This document shows positions 21,650 to 27,560 of a DNA stretch of 27,560 bases, in pieces. The stretch spans positions 1 through 27,560 of the IMG/VR virus record IMGVR_UViG_3300032304_000009; one strand, given 5' to 3'. Made by a program: the position numbers and the translations under genes. Numbering within the stretch: position 1 is the stretch's first letter; each line of letters starts with the position of its first letter. The notes beneath the pieces are model-generated. The model was not told the origin of the DNA. It saw nothing but the letters and a program-made list of their open reading frames with translations, and did no database searches. The stretch is from a virus.

Positions 21650-23107
21650 ATGGCTGACTTTTCAATGAACGTGAACTACCCAAAGCCTCAAGGTCAAACC
21701 CTTGGGGATATGTTGAACATGGCTGGTGGCATTCAAAGCTATCAACAAGCGCAACAAATGAATCCTTTGATTTTGGAAAAAGCCCAAATCGAGAATCAAG
21801 TTTTAAATCAAAAAAACAATGAGCGTTTAAAACTGCAAGAGTTTACAAGCAACCCAGCGAACTGGCAGACCAATGGCCGTATTGACATGGACAAGATTAA
21901 CGCGGTCATTCCAAAGATTGCCCCGTTGACAGGCGCTGATGTAATCAGTTCATTGAGTGGATTAAGCACAAGCCAAACTAATGCAACCGAAGCAAAAAAT
22001 AAAATGACGCAAGGAATGCGGCAAGTTGTTGCGGGACGATTAGGCATTTTGGGACGTATGGGCATTGATGATCCACAAATCATTGTGGGTGAATTAGATC
22101 GTCTTAAAAATGAAAATCCAGATAGCCGTGAAGTGCATGACTTGATTGAGGCTTACAAATACCCATTGAGCAAAGCCCAACGTGGGCCTAATGTTTTGAA
22201 AGACTTGATTGCACAAGAACAAAGTTTGTTGTCGCCAGCACAAAAAGAAACTGCATTAACACCAAGCATCAGCACAACAACAGGCGGTCAAACAATACTT
22301 ACACAGCCAAGCGTGGCGGGTTCTGCGCCTACAGCTACTATTGGTGTGGCGGCTGGCTTACAGAACACCCCACAGCAAGGTGGTGGCGTTATGGGTCAAA
22401 AGCCTGTAGTTGGCAATTTGCCATTGCCTTACCCTGTCAGAAGCGCATCACAACCTTACGCGCCAGAGCCAACAGAGGCGGCAGATCAGGCTTCTGGTCA
22501 AAGTTATCGCACACGTTTGATTGAGGCTCAAGGCGGTTTGCCACAAAGCCGAAGGAATGTTGAGGAAGTTATTAAGCAAGCCACAGGCATTGGTGAAAAC
22601 CTTAAATTTCCTAGCGGTGGCGTTATGGGCAGATTAGAGCAAAAAGTGCTTATGGCTTTAAAAAGCGATGAATACGATATGCTTGCTAAAGACTTGGCTA
22701 ACATGGCATTGTCAAACACTAAGGCTATGGGTGGCGTTGGAAATACCGTGGCTGGCTTGGATATGCAAGCCGTGGCCAATGGTACGGTTAAAGTTCCAAC
22801 AAATGTATTGATCAACATTGCCCGTAGGGTTCAGGCTGATCAAACCAACATTGATATGCAAGCCAATGGCGCACAGAAATTTGCACAGCAATATGGCGAC
22901 AACAACATCAAGGCTTATCAGCAATTATGGAATGCCAATGCTGATACCAAGATTTTTGAAGTTATGAACATTTACAAGGACATAACTGACCCAACTAAAC
23001 GCAAGTTTGAGATTGAAAAACTGCTAGGAAATGACCCCGTAAAGCGTCAAGAGTTTTACAATAAGTATCAGAACATTAAGAAATTGTCTGAAACTGGAGG
23101 TTTGTGA
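21650..23107 (+). CDS. internal virion / ejection protein
   Basis: The 485-aa protein is placed where P22 has its second ejection gene (20). The opening MADFSMNVNYPKPQGQTLGD with a Gln-rich helix (YQQAQQMNPLILEKAQIENQ) is often seen in internal virion proteins of environmental podophages. Residues 200-285 are a loose Pro/Thr/Gln-rich linker. The rest is helical (DMLAKDLANMALSNTKAMGG, then TNIDMQANGAQKFAQQYG). There is no catalytic motif. It follows the gene-7-like protein by 9 nt and overlaps the transglycosylase protein by one base. AAGGA precedes ATG 21650. Confidence 0.72.
   Translation: MADFSMNVNYPKPQGQTLGDMLNMAGGIQSYQQAQQMNPLILEKAQIENQVLNQKNNERLKLQEFTSNPANWQTNGRIDMDKINAVIPKIAPLTGADVISSLSGLSTSQTNATEAKNKMTQGMRQVVAGRLGILGRMGIDDPQIIVGELDRLKNENPDSREVHDLIEAYKYPLSKAQRGPNVLKDLIAQEQSLLSPAQKETALTPSISTTTGGQTILTQPSVAGSAPTATIGVAAGLQNTPQQGGGVMGQKPVVGNLPLPYPVRSASQPYAPEPTEAADQASGQSYRTRLIEAQGGLPQSRRNVEEVIKQATGIGENLKFPSGGVMGRLEQKVLMALKSDEYDMLAKDLANMALSNTKAMGGVGNTVAGLDMQAVANGTVKVPTNVLINIARRVQADQTNIDMQANGAQKFAQQYGDNNIKAYQQLWNANADTKIFEVMNIYKDITDPTKRKFEIEKLLGNDPVKRQEFYNKYQNIKKLSETGGL
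23096..23100 (+). promoter_or_regulatory. ribosome binding site choosing ATG 23107
   Basis: GGAGG at 23096-23100 is 6 nt from ATG 23107 but only 3 nt from the in-frame GTG at 23104. The ATG, which overlaps the previous stop as TGATG, is the better start. Confidence 0.7.
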
Positions 23108-25710
23108 TGGATGAACTTGGCGCACTTATTTTAGGTAAAAAACCAGAAGCCAAACCGTCTGTCATTTCTGATCAACTATTGGATAGCTTGAAACGTGTTG
23201 AGAGTGGCAAAGACCCTTACGCCATAAACAAACAAACTAAGGCAATGGGCGCTTATCAGTTTATGCCTGAGACTGTTCAAATGCTTCACAAACAGGGTGT
23301 GAAATTTAACCCTTTTGATGAGCAAGAGGCCCGTGGTGCGGCAAAACAATACTTAGAACAATTGGTGCAACGCAACAATGGTGATGTAAACAAAGCGTTG
23401 GCTCAGTATGGCGGCTTTATTACTAAAGACCCGTCTAAGTATGTGCAAAACGTCACACAAGGCGCACAGCAACCACAGCAAACGCAACAACCAAAACAAG
23501 CCCCTGATGATGAATTGGGCGCTTTGATTCTTGGTAAACAAACAAAGCCAAATCAGCAAGGCCAACAAAACCAGCCTATGCAAGAAAGCACTGCTGGTGG
23601 TGGCCGCGGCTCTTATGCCGGATTTGATCCAGAAGCTAAAGCTATTGCTGAAAGTCAATCAACCCGCGGGCCAAGACAGCCAGAAGGAACGGCACTAGGA
23701 CGCATGGCTGGCAATTTCTTGGGTCAAGTGCAAGAAAGTAAACGTGCTTTGGGTGAAATCATTACAGCACCTATTGCTGGCGCTGTAACAAGCGTTCTTG
23801 GCCCTGCAACGGGTATTGTGGCCACAATGCGATCTGGTCAATATGGAACGCCTGAAGGCATCCGCATTGGTGAAGAACAATCTAAAAACTTACAAAAACA
23901 ATTGTCGCCTGAAATCAGAACGCCTCAAGCACAAGCTGTTTTAGGTCAATTACAAAAAGCGTTTGAAGCATCCAAAGTTCCTCCTGTTGCTATGCCTGAA
24001 CTTGCGGGTTTTGCACCATTGGTAAGCCCTGCTATACAACAAGGCAAACAAATGGCGGGAGAGGCTTTGCAAGGTGGTAAACAAGTCGCGTCTAATATTG
24101 GTAAACAATTAGGCGTTGGTGAACTTGAATTGCAAAGACAATTTGAGGCTAAAGGCGGTCAACCACAAATTCAACCACAAGCTAAAGCTGGCAGTATTGG
24201 TGCGGCTAAAGTTGATGCTAATCCTTATGCTGGTGTTATTACTGGCGAAGAAACAGCAAGGGGGCAATTTCCTCAAGTCAAATTGTCTAAAACTGCTAAA
24301 GATGTACCAGTTTCTGAACAAGCAACTAGATCGCAAATTGCCAATGAAATACTTGGTGATACTGGTCAAGTTCGCCAAGGTGTTATTACTGGCAATGAAA
24401 ATCTATTGCGTAATGAACACACAAAAGCAAAGATGGCTAATCCAACGCCAGAAGGTGAACTGTATAAACAACAGATTGCCAATGAACAAGTGGCGTTATC
24501 TAACTATGCTCAAAAGCGCATTGAGAACACAGGCGCAAGCCCATCTTTAATAACACCTTATGAACGTGGTGAGCGTATCAATGACGCATTTGCGGGTCAA
24601 GATGGTTTGGCTGGTTTCTTTAAAAATGAAAAAACCAAACTTTATGATGACGCAAAATTAACTGTTGGTGACAATCCTGTTCAATCTTCAACTTTGGAGA
24701 ATTTAATAAATTCGCCTCAATTTAAAGCAGAGTTGAAAATAAGAAAGCAAGCTGACTTTACTGGTGGTTTAAAAGAATTGTTGGATTTGCACTCTACACA
24801 AGGTTTAGAAGGAACATCGCCTAGTAGCATTGCGGGATTGGAAAAATTACGCCAATCTTTAAATGCTCAATGGACTCCTGATAACGCTTACGCTATTCGT
24901 AAGGCGGTAGAAGCAATTGATTCTGACATTGCCAAAGCTGGTGGGCCGGGCTTGTATGAAAAAGCTAGAAGTTTGCACCAAGCTGAAAAAGTCTTGTTTG
25001 GTTCAAAAGGAATTAAACAAATTTTTGGCGACATTGATCCTAATGGCGTTCAAACTGCCACAGCGTTTGATTCAATTCCGCAAAAGCTAAACAGTATGCC
25101 ACTTGATCAATGGCGGCACATTTACGATACGGCTGAAAAAGTGTCTAAAGGCACAATTAACGGCCCAATTGATAAAGCAACTGGTTTACCTAAATGGACT
25201 GTTGAAGTTCCTCAAGAACTTAGAGTTTCAGCGCAATCAGCAATGGCCGAAATGCGTGGCAATCTTGCCCGTGAAATTTATCAAGCTGGCGCTTCTAAAG
25301 CGGGTGAGTGGAATCAAAATTCAGTTAACAACATTTTGAATGCTAGGGCTGACAAGATTAAATTGGCGTTTTCTCCAGAAGAACAAAAAGCCTTTCACAC
25401 ATTGAACATGGGTGGCTATCTAATGCCGGGCATTCATAGCTACGAAGGCGCTGGCCAACAAACTAGACGCGTTGGCATGATTGAAGGCAATCTTGGTAAG
25501 ATCGGTGCAACTACTGGTGCGGCCGCTGGAACGGCAATCTTTGGGCCGGGCGTGGGTACTGCCGTTGGTGGTTATTTAGGCGGTAAAGCTGGTGTAGCTG
25601 GTTCAGAAAAACTTGCCAATCGAGCATTAAGTAAAGAAGCTGTGAAATCCCAAAAGGAAATGCAAAAAGCATCACAACTTGGAACTAAACTTTCAGACTT
25701 AGGAAAATAA
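23107..25710 (+). CDS. ejection protein with lytic transglycosylase domain
   Basis: The 867-aa protein has an N-terminal lysozyme-like domain: LLDSLKRVESGKDPYAINKQ with candidate catalytic Glu32 in VESG, then GAYQFMP (48-54) and NNGDVNKALAQYGG near 95-108. Virion transglycosylases of this kind thin the peptidoglycan so that DNA can cross the periplasm. The domain is flanked by two copies of DELGALILGK (2-11 and 135-144). A Gln/Pro-rich linker follows, then a long helical body (about 200-800) and a Gly-zipper tail (GAAAGTAIFGPGVGTAVGGY, then GGKAGVAGSEKLA). It is the third and largest ejection-type protein in the row, taking the place of P22 gp16. Domain assignment is good; membrane action is inferred. 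Confidence 0.8.
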   Translation: MDELGALILGKKPEAKPSVISDQLLDSLKRVESGKDPYAINKQTKAMGAYQFMPETVQMLHKQGVKFNPFDEQEARGAAKQYLEQLVQRNNGDVNKALAQYGGFITKDPSKYVQNVTQGAQQPQQTQQPKQAPDDELGALILGKQTKPNQQGQQNQPMQESTAGGGRGSYAGFDPEAKAIAESQSTRGPRQPEGTALGRMAGNFLGQVQESKRALGEIITAPIAGAVTSVLGPATGIVATMRSGQYGTPEGIRIGEEQSKNLQKQLSPEIRTPQAQAVLGQLQKAFEASKVPPVAMPELAGFAPLVSPAIQQGKQMAGEALQGGKQVASNIGKQLGVGELELQRQFEAKGGQPQIQPQAKAGSIGAAKVDANPYAGVITGEETARGQFPQVKLSKTAKDVPVSEQATRSQIANEILGDTGQVRQGVITGNENLLRNEHTKAKMANPTPEGELYKQQIANEQVALSNYAQKRIENTGASPSLITPYERGERINDAFAGQDGLAGFFKNEKTKLYDDAKLTVGDNPVQSSTLENLINSPQFKAELKIRKQADFTGGLKELLDLHSTQGLEGTSPSSIAGLEKLRQSLNAQWTPDNAYAIRKAVEAIDSDIAKAGGPGLYEKARSLHQAEKVLFGSKGIKQIFGDIDPNGVQTATAFDSIPQKLNSMPLDQWRHIYDTAEKVSKGTINGPIDKATGLPKWTVEVPQELRVSAQSAMAEMRGNLAREIYQAGASKAGEWNQNSVNNILNARADKIKLAFSPEEQKAFHTLNMGGYLMPGIHSYEGAGQQTRRVGMIEGNLGKIGATTGAAAGTAIFGPGVGTAVGGYLGGKAGVAGSEKLANRALSKEAVKSQKEMQKASQLGTKLSDLGK

Positions 25711-25711
25711 C

Positions 25712-26254
25712 ATGGCAGTCAATCTTGCACCAATTGGTAACGGTTTCCAATTTTTTACCAACACAGGCATTCCCCTGAACGGTGGGTATATCTACACCTA
25801 CCAAGCTGGCTCTACAACCCCGCTTGCAACGTACACAACTGCAACGGGAACTATTGCCAATACCAATCCTATTCAATTAGGGACAAGCGGTCGCCCCCCA
25901 CAAGAAATTTGGTTGACTGAGGGTTTCTCATACAAGTTTGTTTTGACTGATTCTGCCAATGTGCAGATTGCCACTTACGATAACCTTTATGGTATCTTGG
26001 GAACGGCCGCGGCAGTTAACCCAATCCCCGCTGGCGGCATCATTATGTGGTCAGGCTCTATTGGTTCAATCCCTGTAGGCTATTACCTTTGCAACGGCTC
26101 TAACGGCACACCAGACTTGCGTGATCGCTTTGTGGTGGGTTCAGGTAGCACTTATGCTGTAGGTAATACAGGCGGCTTCACATCATCAGTCACAAGTTCT
26201 GGCGGCACAAACTTGCCACTTTACTATTCTTTAGCATTCATTCAGAAAGCATGA
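25712..26254 (+). CDS. short head-binding/tail-collar protein
   Basis: The 180-aa protein has two parts. Residues 1-100 (FFTNTGIPLNGGYIYTYQAG, then TTPLATYTTATGTIANTNPI, and GRPPQEIWLTEGFSYKFVLT) resemble the head-binding domain of P22-type tailspikes. Residues 104-155 (PIPAGGIIMWSGSIGSIPVG, YYLCNGSNGTPDLRDRFVVG) are a phage tail-collar domain. The long beta-helix of a tailspike is missing; instead the chain stops soon after. It may be an adaptor on which other fibre proteins attach, or a shortened spike. It is the last virion-type gene before the lysis cluster. Confidence 0.78.
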   Translation: MAVNLAPIGNGFQFFTNTGIPLNGGYIYTYQAGSTTPLATYTTATGTIANTNPIQLGTSGRPPQEIWLTEGFSYKFVLTDSANVQIATYDNLYGILGTAAAVNPIPAGGIIMWSGSIGSIPVGYYLCNGSNGTPDLRDRFVVGSGSTYAVGNTGGFTSSVTSSGGTNLPLYYSLAFIQKA

Positions 26255-26255
26255 C

Positions 26256-26459
26256 ATGGCTGATATTGATTTGGTGCAATACGGGGCGCTTCAACAAAAA
26301 GTTGAATCTATGGAAGCCAAGATTGACAAGATGGAAGCCCAGCTAGATACGCTGATTGAATTGGCTAACAAAGGTCGTGGTGGCTTTTGGATGGGCATGG
26401 TGTTTGTGTCTGGTGTTTCTACTTTCTTTGGTTACGTTTCTCACTACTGGTCAAAGTAA
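26256..26459 (+). CDS. single-membrane-segment protein, lysis cluster
   Basis: The 67-aa protein has a coiled-coil N-terminal half (QYGALQQKVESMEAKIDKME AQLDT) and one membrane segment near the end (FWMGMVFVSGVSTFFGYVSH). Short proteins of this kind appear in phage lysis cassettes as holin-like or antiholin-like factors and elsewhere as membrane anchors. It starts one base after the previous stop. With one membrane span it might be a class III-type holin or a regulator of the holins further on; the sequence cannot decide. Confidence 0.6.
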   Translation: MADIDLVQYGALQQKVESMEAKIDKMEAQLDTLIELANKGRGGFWMGMVFVSGVSTFFGYVSHYWSK

Positions 26460-26463
26460 ATGA

Positions 26464-26751
26464 ATGCGTTGGCTCATTCTGTTATTACTGTTTGGGCTAG
26501 TAGGTGCATTAGCCAAGAATGGCTGTCATGTGCGAGAGTTCTATGGGATAGGCTATACCATTCACAACCCCACAGAACGTCATCTTCAGATGGTAATGTG
26601 GCTAAAGAACAATGCGCCTTATTGCAATACTTCAGACTATGTAATCATTTGGAACAACTTGTCCGAGTGGGCGGGTACGGCAGATTCGGCAGAAACTAGA
26701 GGGCTAATTATTCGTGGGTACAAAAATGCGCTTGATCGGGAAAAAAAGTGA
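26464..26751 (+). CDS. small exported protein in the lysis cluster
   Basis: The 95-aa protein begins MRWLILLLLFGLVGALAKNG, a typical signal peptide or membrane anchor with likely cleavage after ALA (residue 17). The mature part, NGCHVREFYGIGYTIHNPTE, then MWLKNNAPYCNTSDYVIIWN and NLSEWAGTADSAETRGLI, has two Cys residues that may form a disulfide bond in the periplasm. Similar unnamed proteins lie beside lysis genes in aquatic betaproteobacterial phages. A spanin or superinfection-exclusion role is possible but no lipobox is seen. ATG 26464 lies 4 nt after the previous stop; another ATG at 26460 is in a different frame and is rejected. Confidence 0.6.
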   Translation: MRWLILLLLFGLVGALAKNGCHVREFYGIGYTIHNPTERHLQMVMWLKNNAPYCNTSDYVIIWNNLSEWAGTADSAETRGLIIRGYKNALDREKK

Positions 26752-26987
26752 AGATCAGTTACGACAAATGGTATCCAATAGTTCAGCCAAACCCGCCCAT
26801 GCAATCAGAAATGTTTGCCAAGCGTGTGGAAAGATTAGACGCTGAACGGGCGGTGCAAGTTCAGATAAATCAGCAAGTTAAAAAGTTTCATCAATATGAG
26901 TATGAAATTTATGAATACAGAATGCGACAGATTACGATAAACATTGACATTACCAATCTGAAACGACAAATTGATGCCCTTGTATGA
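26748..26987 (+). CDS. charged coiled-coil protein in the lysis cluster
   Basis: The 79-aa protein uses a GTG start that overlaps the previous stop (GTGA). It opens MKISYDKWYPIVQPNPPMQS and is then charged and helical (KRVERLDAERAVQVQINQQV, then EYEIYEYRMRQITINIDITN), with no signal peptide or membrane segment. The heptad pattern suggests an oligomer. No family is recognised. Rz-like spanins have similar charged helices but begin with a membrane span, which is missing here. It overlaps the next gene by 4 nt, so it is made with the membrane proteins. Confidence 0.5.
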   Translation: MKISYDKWYPIVQPNPPMQSEMFAKRVERLDAERAVQVQINQQVKKFHQYEYEIYEYRMRQITINIDITNLKRQIDALV

Positions 26988-27253
26988 CCAAGAAACCAAC
27001 ACCCAAAACGTCACCAGACACAAGAGACAAGCTGACGCTATATGTCACGCTAATGGTAAGCACAACCCTATGTATCTCCGTATTGGCCATGGTGATCAGC
27101 TTTATGTTGGGTCTGTGGGCCAAGGAAGTGGACAACGCGGAAATTTTCAAGATGATTTCACCCGCTTTTTCTACTCTTATAGGCGGCATGATTGGATTCC
27201 TGTCTGGTATCAAACTAATGCAAAACGATGATAAAAAGGATCACAAATGTTAG
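26984..27253 (+). CDS. two-membrane-segment holin candidate
   Basis: The 89-aa protein has a short charged N-terminus, two membrane segments (LYVTLMVSTTLCISVLAMVI at about 19-38 and ISPAFSTLIGGMIGFLSGIK at about 58-77) and a charged tail NDDKKDHKC. This is the plan of class II holins, which open the inner membrane at the end of infection. It overlaps the genes on both sides by 4-7 nt. The following gene is a better-known holin family, so this one might be an antiholin or a different membrane protein; position and hydrophobicity are the only evidence. Confidence 0.6.
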   Translation: MTKKPTPKTSPDTRDKLTLYVTLMVSTTLCISVLAMVISFMLGLWAKEVDNAEIFKMISPAFSTLIGGMIGFLSGIKLMQNDDKKDHKC

Positions 27254-27560
27254 ACATTCTTAGCGGTGGTTTATTAGGTTCTATCTTTGGTGGCATTTTT
27301 AGGATGGCCCCTGAAGTGCTGAAGTGGCTGGATAAAAAGAATGAGCGCCAGCATGAACTTAATATGTTTAAGTTCCAATGTGACTTGGAAGCCCAGCGTG
27401 GTCAGCAAAAATTAGCTGAAATTGGCGCACAACGTGAAGCCGCAGTAGATGTAGGCGTAATGAATGCCTTTAATTCGGCCATAGAACAGCAAGCAACGAT
27501 GGTAAAAGCCGCGGGTGGATGGGTAGCCTCACTTTCAGCTTCTGTGCGTCCTGTGGTCAC
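27247..27560 (+). CDS. 3TM-type holin (GTA_holin_3TM family), 3'-truncated
   Basis: 104 complete codons lie in the window; the gene continues past its end. It starts MLDILSGGLLGSIFGGIFRM, then APEVLKWLDKKNERQHELNM and a charged helix up to AQREAAVDVG, then WVASLSASVRPVV, where the first full membrane span normally begins. This order (Gly-rich amphipathic start, 'PEVLK..D.K.E..HEL', then 'W...L..SVRP') is typical of the holin family PF11351, whose membrane spans follow beyond this point. AAGGA precedes ATG 27247. It would release the endolysin or trigger lysis; the endolysin gene may follow outside the window. Confidence 0.75.
   Translation, partial: MLDILSGGLLGSIFGGIFRMAPEVLKWLDKKNERQHELNMFKFQCDLEAQRGQQKLAEIGAQREAAVDVGVMNAFNSAIEQQATMVKAAGGWVASLSASVRPVV

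Noticed and set aside
26460-26699. 79-aa frame starting 4 nt before the exported-protein gene
   Set aside because: The frame at 26464 encodes a clear signal peptide and continues to an overlap with the next gene; the 26460 frame shows no such features.
1-27560. tRNA genes, CRISPR arrays, insertion sequences, integrase or attachment sites
   Set aside because: No TTCGA-loop cloverleaf pattern, spaced direct repeats, transposase or recombinase motifs were seen on reading; a computed tRNA and repeat search was not possible here.

Overview
The window is a 27.6 kb piece of a tailed, double-stranded DNA phage or prophage. Genes are packed head to tail on the + strand, often with 1-4 nt overlaps; one small gene lies on the - strand. 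The virion genes follow the P22 podovirus plan: small and large terminase, P22-type portal, scaffold, P22-type coat, gp4-like tail accessory factor, gp10-like plug protein, then large ejection proteins. No rRNA, tRNA, integrase, CRISPR array or insertion sequence was seen. Base composition and small-protein families fit a phage of a Gram-negative, probably freshwater or soil betaproteobacterium. That host guess is inference only; nothing in the window fixes the host or lifestyle.

Layout. (1) 1-2164, DNA replication and metabolism: a lambda O-like initiator cut by the window edge, a P-like helicase-loader candidate, a PD-(D/E)XK nuclease, a zinc-ribbon protein and a YbcO/HNH-like nuclease. Inside the O-like gene are three 11-bp repeats followed by a purine-rich tract, a layout like the lambda origin. 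(2) 2149-3916, a run of very small, mostly basic proteins and a GroES-like co-chaperonin. It starts behind a good sigma70-type promoter and contains two striking RNA hairpins, one of them a textbook intrinsic terminator placed inside a coding sequence. (3) 3909-9943, packaging and head: terminases, portal, scaffold (with its own predicted promoter) and coat. (4) 9999-11146, small beta-rich proteins, two of them paralogues, probably head decoration. (5) 11155-14678, tail-fibre or adhesin proteins rich in Gly, Thr and Ser, including a fibronectin-III plus glycine/cysteine-rich protein. (6) 14694-16462, an AT-rich block of four genes (including a 2-oxoglutarate/Fe(II) oxygenase) that resembles cargo of T4-like marine phages and looks imported. 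(7) 16472-25710, head completion and ejection proteins, the last carrying a lytic transglycosylase domain. (8) 25712-27560, a short head-binding/tail-collar protein and a cluster of small membrane or exported proteins that looks like a lysis cassette, ending in a 3TM-type holin cut by the window edge.

How it fits together: O/P-like proteins would start replication at the in-gene origin; terminase packages DNA through the portal into a coat shell built on the scaffold, possibly helped by the phage GroES; gp4- and gp10-like proteins close the portal; the ejection proteins pass DNA through the cell envelope; membrane proteins at the end release progeny. The most unusual features are the in-gene origin candidate, the in-gene terminator before groES, a beta-domain shared by both head-completion proteins, a duplicated 10-residue peptide in the transglycosylase protein, and the imported oxygenase block.
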